Under the pieces are notes generated by a model. That model saw only the letters and a list, made by a program, of their open reading frames with translations, was not told where the DNA came from and ran no database searches. Below are positions 8,138 through 16,195 of a stretch of 48,107 nt of DNA, piece by piece; position 1 is the first letter of the stretch, and every line of letters starts with the position of its first letter. The position numbers and the translations under genes were made by a program. The DNA comes from a bacterium (lineage in GTDB: Bacteria; Desulfobacterota; JAPLJL01): positions 1-48,107 of the forward strand of contig JAQTNV010000026.1 of assembly GCA_028713675.1 (NCBI GenBank), given 5' to 3'.

Positions 8138-8502
8138 ATAAAGCCCCTTTCAATAAAAATGGCTGATCTAATGCTTTTAATAAGCAAGTTCCGTGCCAGG
8201 AACGGAATTATGAAGCGGTTTCAGGTTTCGGGTTTCAGGTTTCAAGTTAAAACCCAAGAAACCAAAGAAACTAAACAGACCAAATGATCAGGAAAACCAA
8301 AGAAACCAGGTAATTTTTGAATGCGGAATGGAAAAAACCAGGATTCGAGGGATCTAACTTGTAACCTTAATCTTTAAATATGAAACTTTCTTAGTATCGG
8401 TGTCGGATTTAACTCGAAACCAGCCTCCGGCCCAGAGGGAGACTCGAAACTTATTTTGCCGGGTTGACTCGAAACCCGAAACCAGAAACCCGAAACTTGA
8501 TT
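8138..8502. repeat. Gene-free repeat tract (CGAAACC / GTTTCAGG family)
   Basis: There is no gene here. The stretch starts with a small hairpin TTCCGT...ACGGAA (about 8189-8206). A GTTTCAGG/GTTTCGGG tract (8219-8245) follows, then AAGAAACC/AAAGAAAC units (8255-8310), then CTCGAAAC/CCGAAACC units (8409-8495). Within the last tract a short GCCTCCGGCCCAGAGG palindrome (about 8424-8439) interrupts a CGAAACCAG unit. Confidence 0.75.
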
Positions 8503-10230
8503 TTAGGCGGGAAAAACAAACATTACCTTGGTTCCTTGCCCCGGCTGGCTATCTATCTCGATCTGCCCGCCAATTTCCTCCACCAGTTTCCTGGTGGTAG
8601 CTAATCCAAGACCTAATCCTCTCCGCTTGGTAGTAGTGAAGTCTTCAAAAATATTCTTTAGCTTTTCCGGAGGGATACCCGGGCCGTTATCGCAGATTTC
8701 GAGATAAACAAAATGGCCGTCAGCTCTGGTGGTTATCTTTATTTTTCCTTGCCCATTGACCGCCTCAATCGCATTGGTGAGGATATTCTTGCACCCCCGT
8801 TCCAGGACAAAACGATCGGCCATGATTCCGGGAATTTTCGGATCCAGCTCCTCAATCCATTCGATTTTATCCAGGGAGGAATCGTTACGATATATTCTTA
8901 ATATTTCGGATATAAACCCGTTGACCTCGATCTTGATCATCTGGATCGGGGACGGTTTGGTGAGATTCCGCAACCGATCCAGAAATTCATTGATATTATT
9001 AAACTCCCTTTCCAAGGTATTTTTAAATACTTTTCGGATCTGCGGATCATCCGGTTTCTGGACGATCAGGTTCGAGGAATTCTGAATATTCTGGATCGGA
9101 TGGCGGAGATCGTGAACCAGCCCGGCCGCCAGCCGGCCGAAGGTGGCAATTCTTTCTTTCCGGCGAATCTCTTCCGTAAGTTCCCCGAGTTTTCCCGCCA
9201 TTTTATTGAAGGAATCCCCCAGATCGGAAAGCTCATCCCGGCTTTGAATTCTAACCCGGGTATTTAAATCTCCTCCCGCCACCTTTCCGGTGGCGGAGAC
9301 CAATTCCTTGAGGGGATCGGAAATACTTTTTCCGCCCAGATACCCGATCAAACTCATTAACACCAGGAAAACCAGAACCAAAACCACAAGTTCTATGGTT
9401 AAAATATGAACCGCACGGAAGGCCTCCGCGGTCGATTGTTCGATGGCCACTGCCCACTTCCGCCCGTCGGGGAGAACAACCTCGGACGCTACCGACAGGA
9501 CTTTTGCCCTCCCTTTCTCCCGGTAAATGACCGGCCGGGAATCGCCCGAGAAAACGGGTTTGAAGAGCGGCAAGCCGGATAAATTATCCCCCCGAATCAC
9601 ATCAGCTTTCCGGTTGTCGTTTCCATGGGCAATCAAGCGCCCGGAGTCGGTAACCACGAAGGCGAACCCCGTGTCCTCAATCCTGATCGAGTCGACCAGT
9701 TTCCACATGTCAATGAGGTTAAAATTTCCAATCAATGCCCCCACCACTTTATTGAGATGCAGAACCGGAACCGAAATCTTCATCATCGGTGCCAGGGAAG
9801 ATGAGATAAAAACATCCGAGGAGTAAATCTTCCCGCCCATCGGGATCTTGAATTCATTCGAATTTAATATCTCCCGGAAATCGTTTTCCGGACGGGAGGA
9901 GATGGTTTCGCCGGTGCTCTGGTCAACCAACAGAATCTCCTCCAATCGCCCGTAATCTATGACATAATTTTTAATTATCCTTTCCTTTTGCGCGGGATTT
10001 AAATTCACGTTGCTCAGGTTGTCGGCCAGGGTCTTCATCGTATCAACCGAGTTTTTCAGATAGATTCCTATTTCACCGGCGGCCCGCCTGGCGACGTTTT
10101 GATTACCCTGGACCACGGTCTCGTAGGCTACCTTCCGGGAAGAGTAAATCGAAATGGCCCCGAAGATAACGATCGGGATCAAGGCGGCGGCCAAGAGAAG
10201 GCGAATAAACTTATAGGAAAGTCTTTTCAT
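8503..10230 (-). CDS. Membrane sensor histidine kinase (Cache-like sensor, HAMP, HisKA, HATPase)
   Basis: The 575-residue protein has a membrane helix at about 10-29 and a periplasmic sensor of about 240 residues that looks like a double Cache domain. A second helix lies at about 279-299, a HAMP domain at about 300-354, a dimerisation/phospho-acceptor domain with H373 in LVHDLRHPIQ, and an ATP-binding domain. The N box (CKNILTNAIEA), G1 (DNGPGIP) and G2 (GLGLGLA) are intact, so it should be active. The H-box reads HDLRHP instead of the common HEIRNP. It starts 51 bp after the peptide-binding lipoprotein gene, on the same strand, and the two probably form an operon. Sensing of a peptide or small ligand delivered by that lipoprotein is an inference from this arrangement. 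No receiver is fused or directly adjacent. Confidence 0.93.
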   Translation of the reverse strand: MKRLSYKFIRLLLAAALIPIVIFGAISIYSSRKVAYETVVQGNQNVARRAAGEIGIYLKNSVDTMKTLADNLSNVNLNPAQKERIIKNYVIDYGRLEEILLVDQSTGETISSRPENDFREILNSNEFKIPMGGKIYSSDVFISSSLAPMMKISVPVLHLNKVVGALIGNFNLIDMWKLVDSIRIEDTGFAFVVTDSGRLIAHGNDNRKADVIRGDNLSGLPLFKPVFSGDSRPVIYREKGRAKVLSVASEVVLPDGRKWAVAIEQSTAEAFRAVHILTIELVVLVLVFLVLMSLIGYLGGKSISDPLKELVSATGKVAGGDLNTRVRIQSRDELSDLGDSFNKMAGKLGELTEEIRRKERIATFGRLAAGLVHDLRHPIQNIQNSSNLIVQKPDDPQIRKVFKNTLEREFNNINEFLDRLRNLTKPSPIQMIKIEVNGFISEILRIYRNDSSLDKIEWIEELDPKIPGIMADRFVLERGCKNILTNAIEAVNGQGKIKITTRADGHFVYLEICDNGPGIPPEKLKNIFEDFTTTKRRGLGLGLATTRKLVEEIGGQIEIDSQPGQGTKVMFVFPA

Positions 10231-10281
10231 TTAATCTTAAACGCGTTGGCCGTTTATCCTGTCGGGAAGCTGGCTCGACAT

Positions 10282-11859
10282 TTATTGCGGGCCATTTTTA
10301 TATTTTTGTTCGTTCTTCGGAACCCACCATTCGGGAATCGAGGCGAAGAATTTTTCAGGTCCTATATTAATCCCTCGAAACCTTTTGTGAATCGGGACCA
10401 TCTCCTCTTTCCAGAAAAGGAAAACCCCGGGCGGATCGTCGAATATTTCTCTTTGGAATTTGTCATAATACTTTTTCTCATCCTTCCTGTCCAAGGCTTG
10501 CAAACCCAATTCCAAATCCTTATCAACCTCTTGATTTTTATATGAAAATACATTCAAACCGGTTTTAATCTGCGAGGAATGCCAGATCCGGTAATTTAAA
10601 ATGCCGGGATTAATACCCGAATCAAAATTCAGTAAAGCCGCGTCAAATTTCTTTGGGAATAGATATTTTTCATCGAGATCCATCGGGGGCACCGGATAAA
10701 TATTAATCCCAATCCCAATCTCAGACAGATTTTTTTCAATCATCAACATTATATTTCCGATTAAATTATCTCCTTCCGGGACCAGAACCGAAAATCTAAA
10801 CGGCTGGCCGTTTTTCTTTAATATTCCGTTTTCCATTCCCCACCCGATTTTTCCAAGTATTTTTAAAGCCAATCCGGGGTCATAAGGATAAGGTTCGATT
10901 TCTGAATTATACGCCCAGGATTCCGGGTAAATCGGGCCGGAACATAGCCGCCCGTAATTGCTCAATACTTTTTGGATGATCAGGTTACGGTTTAGAGCGT
11001 AATTTAAGGCGATTCGTATTTCTTTATTTTTAAAAAGAGGGTTAAGCTGATTATAAACCAACAGAAAATAATATGGACTAAGGTATGGATATATCTTAAA
11101 ATTTACATTGTTTTTCATGAAATCAACCTGGCCGGGGGACAACGGAAGGCAATTGTCTATCTCCTCCAGCAAAAGTCTTGACCAAACCTCGTCCAGGCTT
11201 TTATACGATTTTATCACCACTCCATCCAAAAACGGCCTTCCTTTAAAATATTCCCGATTCGCTTCTAAAACCGCTTCTGATTCCGATAAATATTTAACTT
11301 TAAAAGGACCTGTTCCGACCGGGTGCCGGAAAATTTCTTCCCGGTTTTTACCGGGGTTTTCATAAACATGACGAGGCAGAATACTTGTCCCTAAATTGAA
11401 AATAAAATAGTTGGGATTTTCCTTCAGATCGAAAGAAATAGTAAGATTTTCAATTACTTTCATCTTTTCAATAATACCAAGTAAATCTTTAGACTTTTTC
11501 AATAAAGTAAAATCTACATCATTTGCATCCAATAAAGAACCATCGTGAAACTTCACTCCCTCCTTTAAATGAATTGTTATCCGCTTTCCATCCTTCGACC
11601 GTTCCCATCCCTTGGCCAGATCCGGGACGATCTCTCCGTTCCCTTTGATAGACAATAATCCGTTGAATAATATATCCGAAATCATGGAAGATACCGAAGA
11701 AATATCGTTTAAGGGGTCTACACCCGTAAGTTTTTCGGATACGCCGTAATATAGCCAATCCCCCTGGTCTTTTTTATCGACGTTATTTCCCCGGTCGCAA
11801 GACGAAATAACGACGAAAATTGAAATTGCCGTAATAAATATTCGAATATATATTTTCAT
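10282..11859 (-). CDS. Peptide/nickel-type ABC transporter substrate-binding lipoprotein (SBP_bac_5)
   Basis: The 525-residue protein begins with a lipoprotein signal whose lipobox VISSC puts the lipidated Cys at 21. The rest matches family 5 solute-binding proteins (DppA/OppA type), with DILFNGLLSI, PDLAKGWERSKDGKRITIHLK, VKFHDGSLLDANDV and GTGPFKVKYL. It should bind a peptide or similar ligand at the outer face of the inner membrane. No permease or ATPase gene is nearby, so it may serve a sensor or a distant transporter. It lies between a small precursor-like gene with its own terminator (11869-11896) and the sensor kinase (10230). Partial read-through of that terminator would give lower expression of this gene than of the precursor. 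The start has no strong ribosome site, but it is the only one that gives a correct signal peptide. Confidence 0.9.
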   Translation of the reverse strand: MKIYIRIFITAISIFVVISSCDRGNNVDKKDQGDWLYYGVSEKLTGVDPLNDISSVSSMISDILFNGLLSIKGNGEIVPDLAKGWERSKDGKRITIHLKEGVKFHDGSLLDANDVDFTLLKKSKDLLGIIEKMKVIENLTISFDLKENPNYFIFNLGTSILPRHVYENPGKNREEIFRHPVGTGPFKVKYLSESEAVLEANREYFKGRPFLDGVVIKSYKSLDEVWSRLLLEEIDNCLPLSPGQVDFMKNNVNFKIYPYLSPYYFLLVYNQLNPLFKNKEIRIALNYALNRNLIIQKVLSNYGRLCSGPIYPESWAYNSEIEPYPYDPGLALKILGKIGWGMENGILKKNGQPFRFSVLVPEGDNLIGNIMLMIEKNLSEIGIGINIYPVPPMDLDEKYLFPKKFDAALLNFDSGINPGILNYRIWHSSQIKTGLNVFSYKNQEVDKDLELGLQALDRKDEKKYYDKFQREIFDDPPGVFLFWKEEMVPIHKRFRGINIGPEKFFASIPEWWVPKNEQKYKNGPQ

Positions 11860-11868
11860 AAATCAAAT

Positions 11869-11896
11869 TAAAAAAAGGCGGACAATAGTCCGCCTA
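11869..11896 (-). terminator. Rho-independent terminator after the precursor-like gene
   Basis: On the minus strand the stem GGCGGAC / GTCCGCC with a 4-nt loop (11877-11894) is followed by seven T. It lies between the short precursor-like gene and the lipoprotein gene, so it should end most transcripts of the former. Confidence 0.85.
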
Positions 11897-11976
11897 AAAA
11901 ATATCATTTTCCATCGGTTTTGAAAACTAAATCTTAATCTTTTCCCAATTCTCCCAACCCAACTCTTTCAACCAAC

Positions 11977-12088
11977 TCAATTGGCCGGTAATGAAAATTT
12001 ACCCATGGCATTACTAATGGCTAATAACCCATACGCACCTGTTAACGCTCCGGCTGTTCCGCCGGGTCCCTTTTTTGATAATCTTCAT
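11977..12088 (-). CDS. Candidate RiPP precursor peptide gene, frame broken or shifted after codon 6
   Basis: An excellent ribosome site (AGAAAGGAGGTGAAAAC) precedes an ATG at 12086-12088. In the ATG frame only 24 codons follow (MKIIKKGTRR, then a poor Arg-rich tail and a TAG at 12014). One base further on, the frame codes for a peptide-like sequence: GPGGTAGALTGAYG, LLAISNAMG and KFSLPAN, then TGA. Joined at the A6G3 run (12070-12062 on the minus strand), the product would have 36 residues: MKIIKK followed by a Gly/Ala-rich hydrophobic core. The join could reflect +1 frameshifting, slippage on the A run, or a one-base assembly error. The gene has its own terminator (11869-11896) and lies beside a radical SAM/SPASM maturase. 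A precursor function is inference; sequence and context support it but do not prove it. Confidence 0.5.
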
Positions 12089-12186
12089 TTGTTTTCACCT
12101 CCTTTCTAAAATCAAATTTTTTAAACCTCGCCGACGCTCTCACCCATCCCCGCCCTTGACGAGGCAAACCAAAGGAGAGCGGTTAT

Positions 12187-12303
12187 AGCCCGATAAATCG
12201 GGCAACTACAGAAGCGAAGGGGGGCGGCCTTCCCCGGCCGGTTTTGCCCGGCGAAGGCAGGCCGCGGCCGCCCAGAAGGGAGCCTGGAGAAGGGCTCCCC
12301 TAC
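12187..12303. repeat. Three-hairpin composite repeat, copy 1
   Basis: Three palindromic modules follow one another: GCCCGATAAATCGGGC with CAACTAC; a GGCGGCCTTCCCC / GGCCGGTTTTGCCCGGC module; and GGGAGCC...GGGCTCCCCTAC. The same three modules in the same order, inverted, fill the gap between hgcB and hgcA (42301-42420). It separates the maturase terminator from the precursor-like gene. Confidence 0.75.
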
Positions 12304-12305
12304 CC

Positions 12306-12333
12306 AAAAAAAAGGAGCCGACAGAACGGCTCC
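12306..12333 (-). terminator. Rho-independent terminator after the radical SAM maturase
   Basis: On the minus strand the perfect 7-bp stem GGAGCCG / CGGCTCC (12314-12333) with a 6-nt loop is followed by eight T. It lies about 40 bp after the stop of the maturase gene and should isolate that gene from the precursor-like gene downstream. Confidence 0.9.
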
Positions 12334-12371
12334 CCCGCAAAAGAAATATTTCTCATAGAATCGTTTCAACA

Positions 12372-13685
12372 TCAGGCTTTAAATCCCTGCCTCTCCGGAA
12401 TGATTTCTTTCACCGCGGAATCAAAGTATTTTTGTTCGCAGGCCACCCCGAAATAATCCCCGGTTTTTACATAGGCCCAGTAACGACAACCGCCCCCGCA
12501 AATCGGCAGGTATTTGCATTCGCCGCATTTTCCGGACCAATTGAATCTGTCAATAAAATTTGAGGATTTTTCCTCGATATCCCTGGTATTAAGATCGCCG
12601 ATTTCGGCCCCCGGAATCCCAACCAAACCTTCGCACTTATAAATTTTTCCCGCAGGGTCAATCGTGTAGGCGTCACGCTTATGGAAGCCGCAAGGCCCCA
12701 AAGACAATAAATCCATCGAATCCAACCCTCTTTTTTGGGCTTCCTTGGATAACCAGAATTGGACTGAAGGGTGAGATTCCGAAAACGAACAAATATCGCA
12801 GCTATAACCGCCCCCCCCCTGGAAAATGGGCCGGAAATTTACATTCGAAATCGAATCTCGCAGGCCGATCTCAATCAAATAATCAAAAAGGCTCGGGATA
12901 CTTTCGAAATTTTCCAGGTTATAATTCGAGCCAACGGTAAATCTCAATTTATCTTTTGTTTTCAACAAATTATTAATGATCAGGTCAAACGTTTTTCTGC
13001 CTTTTTGCCTGATCCTCAACTGATCGTGATGGTCCCTTGTACCGTCAATGGTCACCTTCACGGATTTGATTCCAAAGGGCAGAAGAGAATTCACGAAATC
13101 AGGATCCAAGAGGGTCCCATTGGTGATTATTTTGATTTCCATTTCCACCGCTCTTTTTCGGGCCTCGTCCGAAATCAAAGCGGAAAGGACCAGGATGTCC
13201 CGCTTTCGTAAAAGCGGTTCCCCGCCATACAAAAGAAGCAGAAGTCTCTTCGGATGAGTCGAATCCATCCTTTCCCCGGCCCATTCGGCCAAACGGAGGA
13301 TGGTTTCCTTGCTGATGTTCGCGCTTTTTTGGGAGTGATCTAAATCGGATTGAAAACAATAAACACAGCGAAGATTGCAATCATAGGTGGGAATAACGGT
13401 TATCAGTAATTCATCTCGGTCCTTTTGTTTCTGATAAAACCAATCTTTAACGGTTTTATCTTCGTCTCTTTTGCTTTTTACCAGGAACCCTAATTCACTT
13501 AAATCATCGCCGTATTTAGCCAGAATATTTTTATTCTTTTTCGCCTCGATTTTATCACCGGATTCGAGCAGTGCCAGGACATCCGATCCAATCCGGGCCT
13601 GGCTGTCACTGAAGGTGTTGTAAAGGGTATACTGAAGGTCTCCCGCTTCACTCGGGATAATGATATTGAATTTAGATGGAACCAT
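12372..13685 (-). CDS. Radical SAM/SPASM peptide maturase
   Basis: The 437-residue protein has an N-terminal region of about 95 residues resembling the leader-binding part of peptide maturases (LYNTFSDSQARIGSDVLALL). The radical SAM core follows with C103, C107 and C110 in CNLRCVYC, then the GGEPLL motif and TNGTLL. A SPASM-type C-terminus holds seven cysteines (C332, C351, C387, C390, C396, C400, C416; CGECKYLPICGGGC) for auxiliary iron-sulfur clusters. Such enzymes install crosslinks or other changes in short ribosomal peptides, using S-adenosylmethionine. The layout recalls geopeptide-type maturases, but I cannot assign the subfamily. A likely substrate gene lies 284 bp downstream (12088). 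A sigma-54-like promoter lies upstream at 13713-13728, and a strong terminator follows the gene. Confidence 0.92.
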   Translation of the reverse strand: MVPSKFNIIIPSEAGDLQYTLYNTFSDSQARIGSDVLALLESGDKIEAKKNKNILAKYGDDLSELGFLVKSKRDEDKTVKDWFYQKQKDRDELLITVIPTYDCNLRCVYCFQSDLDHSQKSANISKETILRLAEWAGERMDSTHPKRLLLLLYGGEPLLRKRDILVLSALISDEARKRAVEMEIKIITNGTLLDPDFVNSLLPFGIKSVKVTIDGTRDHHDQLRIRQKGRKTFDLIINNLLKTKDKLRFTVGSNYNLENFESIPSLFDYLIEIGLRDSISNVNFRPIFQGGGGYSCDICSFSESHPSVQFWLSKEAQKRGLDSMDLLSLGPCGFHKRDAYTIDPAGKIYKCEGLVGIPGAEIGDLNTRDIEEKSSNFIDRFNWSGKCGECKYLPICGGGCRYWAYVKTGDYFGVACEQKYFDSAVKEIIPERQGFKA

Positions 13686-14057
13686 AAATGTTGAACCCTG
13701 TAAAGATATATAAGCAATATCAATACCAAGGGGCGCCGGACCGAGCTCTCACTACAAATTGTATTGAATATTGCTCTCTTAATAATCAAGATCATTTTCT
13801 GTCCTGCTTCACTTAACACATTAAAAAATCACAACTATTTAATGTTTATGAGTAAAGATGCAATAAGAAAAAAGGGCGGTAATTTATTTTTCGAAAATCG
13901 GCGGACGGGAAAAAGGATATGCGCCTAAAATAAAACTAAAATATTCTTAATGATACAAATTACCAATATTTTATTAGGGATATTAACCGAATGCTGGCGT
14001 AAATGACCGGAATCAAAGGAAAGATATAATTAGCCAAAAAAACACGGTTAATTGGGC
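13686..14057. other. Gene-free AT-rich intergenic region upstream of the maturase
   Basis: These 370 bases are AT-rich and hold no credible gene. Close to the maturase start lies the sigma-54-like promoter described separately. I found no second precursor-like frame with a ribosome site here on either strand, and none of the palindromic repeat modules occurs in it. Confidence 0.6.
13713..13728 (-). promoter_or_regulatory. Sigma-54-like promoter upstream of the radical SAM maturase
   Basis: On the minus strand TGGTATTGATATTGCT matches the -24/-12 pattern. It has TGG and TTGC with the essential GG and GC separated by exactly ten bases, and T after TTGC. Transcription would start near 13702, about 17 nt before the ATG. 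An NtrC-type activator is encoded about 2.5 kb away (16196-17719). Confidence 0.5.
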
Positions 14058-14085
14058 AAAAAAATCCCGGGCCTGATCCCGGGAT
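14058..14085 (-). terminator. Rho-independent terminator after the BtuB-like receptor gene
   Basis: On the minus strand the perfect 8-bp stem ATCCCGGG / CCCGGGAT with a 6-nt loop (14064-14085) is followed by seven T. It lies about 60 bp after the stop of the receptor gene. Confidence 0.9.
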
Positions 14086-14146
14086 GTACTATTACCCATT
14101 CTCTGTTTTTTCAGTCGGTGGATTTAAAAAAATTTTCAATCTTTTT

Positions 14147-16183
14147 TCAGATTTTCAGATTCACGCCCCCGTAAAAAGAAATTCCCGGCATCGGAAATCC
14201 TTTAACCTCGGAATATTTCCGGTTTAAAATGTTTTCCCCCCGGAAAAATACCGACAGGCTCTCCAACGGTTTGAGCGAATACGGAATCGTATATTCGGAA
14301 AAAAGATTAACCCGGGCGAAACCGGGGTTGTTCCCATTCAGCGGCTTGCCGTCGGGGTCAACTATATTTTCCGGTTCATCGTATCCGCCGCGCCATTCCC
14401 AGGAAACTCCAGCGGACAGCTCTTTCACCGGGACGATGCTCAGGGTCCCGGCGAAACTATGCCGGGGCCTCCAGAAAAAATTCGACCACTTTTCCACCGG
14501 CTGCCCGCTTTCCTCATCCGGCTCCGCGGTTCTTTTTCTCGCCCGATTGAAGGTATAACCCAATTTTATTCGAAGCCGCTTATCCGGCTGATAAGCCAAA
14601 CCAGCCTCCAGACCGTCTGCTTTGGCCAGGTCGGAATTCTGCAGCTGCAAAGAATCCGGAACCAATCCGATCAGGTTTTTATATCTGAGCCAAAACCAGG
14701 TTAAATCAAATTTTATCCCGTATTTTACAATCTCCTGCTCCAGGCCGGCATCATAGCTCCAGGCTTCCTCCGGCTTAAGCTCGGGATTACCTTGGATCGG
14801 GAAAAACCTCTCTTCCACCGCCGGGGACCGGTAGCCCCTTCCCGCCCCTCCCCTGATTTTGGTCCCCCAGGGACTCAGGACGAAAGCGGCCGAACCGCGC
14901 GGCGAAAGAAATATTTTGGAATCGGGAAGATCAGAACTGAAATCCCCCCGGAGCCCCGCATTTAAAAAGAAGACATCCCTGATTTTTAATCGATCCTCAA
15001 AAAAGAGGGCCCTTTCTATCCGGCCGCCGTCTATCTTCAGCCATTGCGGATCGCCCTCTCCTCCCTGCATCAGATTTGTCTCTAATATCTCCCGGGCGTC
15101 TTCTTCGGAATATTCTCCCCCGAAAAGAATGGAATTGGCTTTAATCGGACTTAAATTAAGTTGAAACCCGATCCCTTTCCTCCACGTGTCCGTCCAGGAA
15201 CTGTAGGAATCCGTCCAGCCGGGATCGGGAGGATTCAGCAAATCATCTTCACCGCGCAGGACCGAACCGCTGATCGACAATTCTCCGTTTAAAAACAACT
15301 GCTTGCGGAGAGAAACCGCCGTCAGCAGGGTTTCTCTCTCTTCCGAATAATTGGAATCCCTAACCTGGGTGAGCGCGCCTTGCTGAAGATAAAGAGAAAT
15401 GGGGGTGTCCAGATAAAGTTCTTTTTTCGAGTTGGAGAATAGAGCGGAAATCCCGACTTCTATCCCGCCGGGAACCAGGATCTGATATTTCCCCGTGGCG
15501 AGGTTGCCGGCAAAACCATCCCGGGCATTCCGGCCCCCGCTGTCCACCCGGGCCAGTCCTAAAGAAACGGCGCTTTCTTCCCCCGCAGAAAAAATCTCCG
15601 CCCGTTCCTTGAAAGTGGAATAACTGCCGCCCTCGGCCCAGACGGAAGCCCCCTTTTCCTTTTTGATTCCCTGAAGCAGGGAGCGGCCGGGATAAGGAAT
15701 CAGGTTGATCACCCCGCCGATGGCGTCACTTCCGTAGAGCGAGCCGAAAGCCCCCCGGACGATTTCGATCCGGTCCAGACCGGCGGCAAAATAATCCGAA
15801 AGATCGGCGGCCCGCGTGAAGGACGAATTTAACCTCACCCCGTCGAACAGGACCAGGGTCTGGTACTGCTCGCTCCCGCGAATCCGGATTATTGTCTCCT
15901 CGCCCACGGATCCGGAAGCCTGCACCCCCACGCCCGGCACTTCCCGGATCTGGTCTGCAACCAGGGGAGCGGAATCGCCTTTGCTCTCCCCCAAGTTAAT
16001 AATGGTGATCGAATCGGTGGCCTCGTCGGCCGGCGTGGGAATCCGGGTGGAAGTAACCTCGACCGGCGTGAGTCGGACCGACGGGCCGGGACCCTCCTGG
16101 GCGAAGCTCCGGGCCGGAAAGATCAGAATCAGCAAAAACAGCAATCGAGAAAAACGTACCGGAAATATCTTTTTCATCCACAC
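14147..16183 (-). CDS. BtuB-like TonB-dependent outer-membrane receptor
   Basis: The protein has 678 residues, with a signal peptide at about 1-29 (ending ARSFAQ) and a TonB-box-like segment VEVTSTRIPTP. The plug domain includes VADQIREVPGVGV, IRIRGSEQYQTLVLFDGVRL and IEIVRGAFGSLYGSDAIGGVINLI, and a beta-barrel fills the rest. Plug motifs and length are closest to BtuB-type (cobalamin) receptors, but substrate prediction from sequence alone is weak. The start is GTG at 16183 or ATG at 16177. The gene follows the NtrC-type regulator gene by only 12 bp, so both are probably on one transcript that ends at the terminator at 14058-14085. Cobalamin uptake would suit a cell with corrinoid enzymes such as HgcA, but that link is inference. 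Confidence 0.9.
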   Translation of the reverse strand: MWMKKIFPVRFSRLLFLLILIFPARSFAQEGPGPSVRLTPVEVTSTRIPTPADEATDSITIINLGESKGDSAPLVADQIREVPGVGVQASGSVGEETIIRIRGSEQYQTLVLFDGVRLNSSFTRAADLSDYFAAGLDRIEIVRGAFGSLYGSDAIGGVINLIPYPGRSLLQGIKKEKGASVWAEGGSYSTFKERAEIFSAGEESAVSLGLARVDSGGRNARDGFAGNLATGKYQILVPGGIEVGISALFSNSKKELYLDTPISLYLQQGALTQVRDSNYSEERETLLTAVSLRKQLFLNGELSISGSVLRGEDDLLNPPDPGWTDSYSSWTDTWRKGIGFQLNLSPIKANSILFGGEYSEEDAREILETNLMQGGEGDPQWLKIDGGRIERALFFEDRLKIRDVFFLNAGLRGDFSSDLPDSKIFLSPRGSAAFVLSPWGTKIRGGAGRGYRSPAVEERFFPIQGNPELKPEEAWSYDAGLEQEIVKYGIKFDLTWFWLRYKNLIGLVPDSLQLQNSDLAKADGLEAGLAYQPDKRLRIKLGYTFNRARKRTAEPDEESGQPVEKWSNFFWRPRHSFAGTLSIVPVKELSAGVSWEWRGGYDEPENIVDPDGKPLNGNNPGFARVNLFSEYTIPYSLKPLESLSVFFRGENILNRKYSEVKGFPMPGISFYGGVNLKI

Positions 16184-16195
16184 GGCGATTGTTTT

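Noticed and set aside
12014-12088. The 24-codon frame that actually starts at the strong ribosome site
   Set aside because: Its tail (Arg-rich, then VWVISH) does not look like a selected peptide; the +1 frame does. I keep it only as the start of the shifted product.
12121-12372. An 83-codon minus-strand frame between the maturase and the precursor-like gene
   Set aside because: It runs through the terminator and the composite repeat and has no ribosome site.
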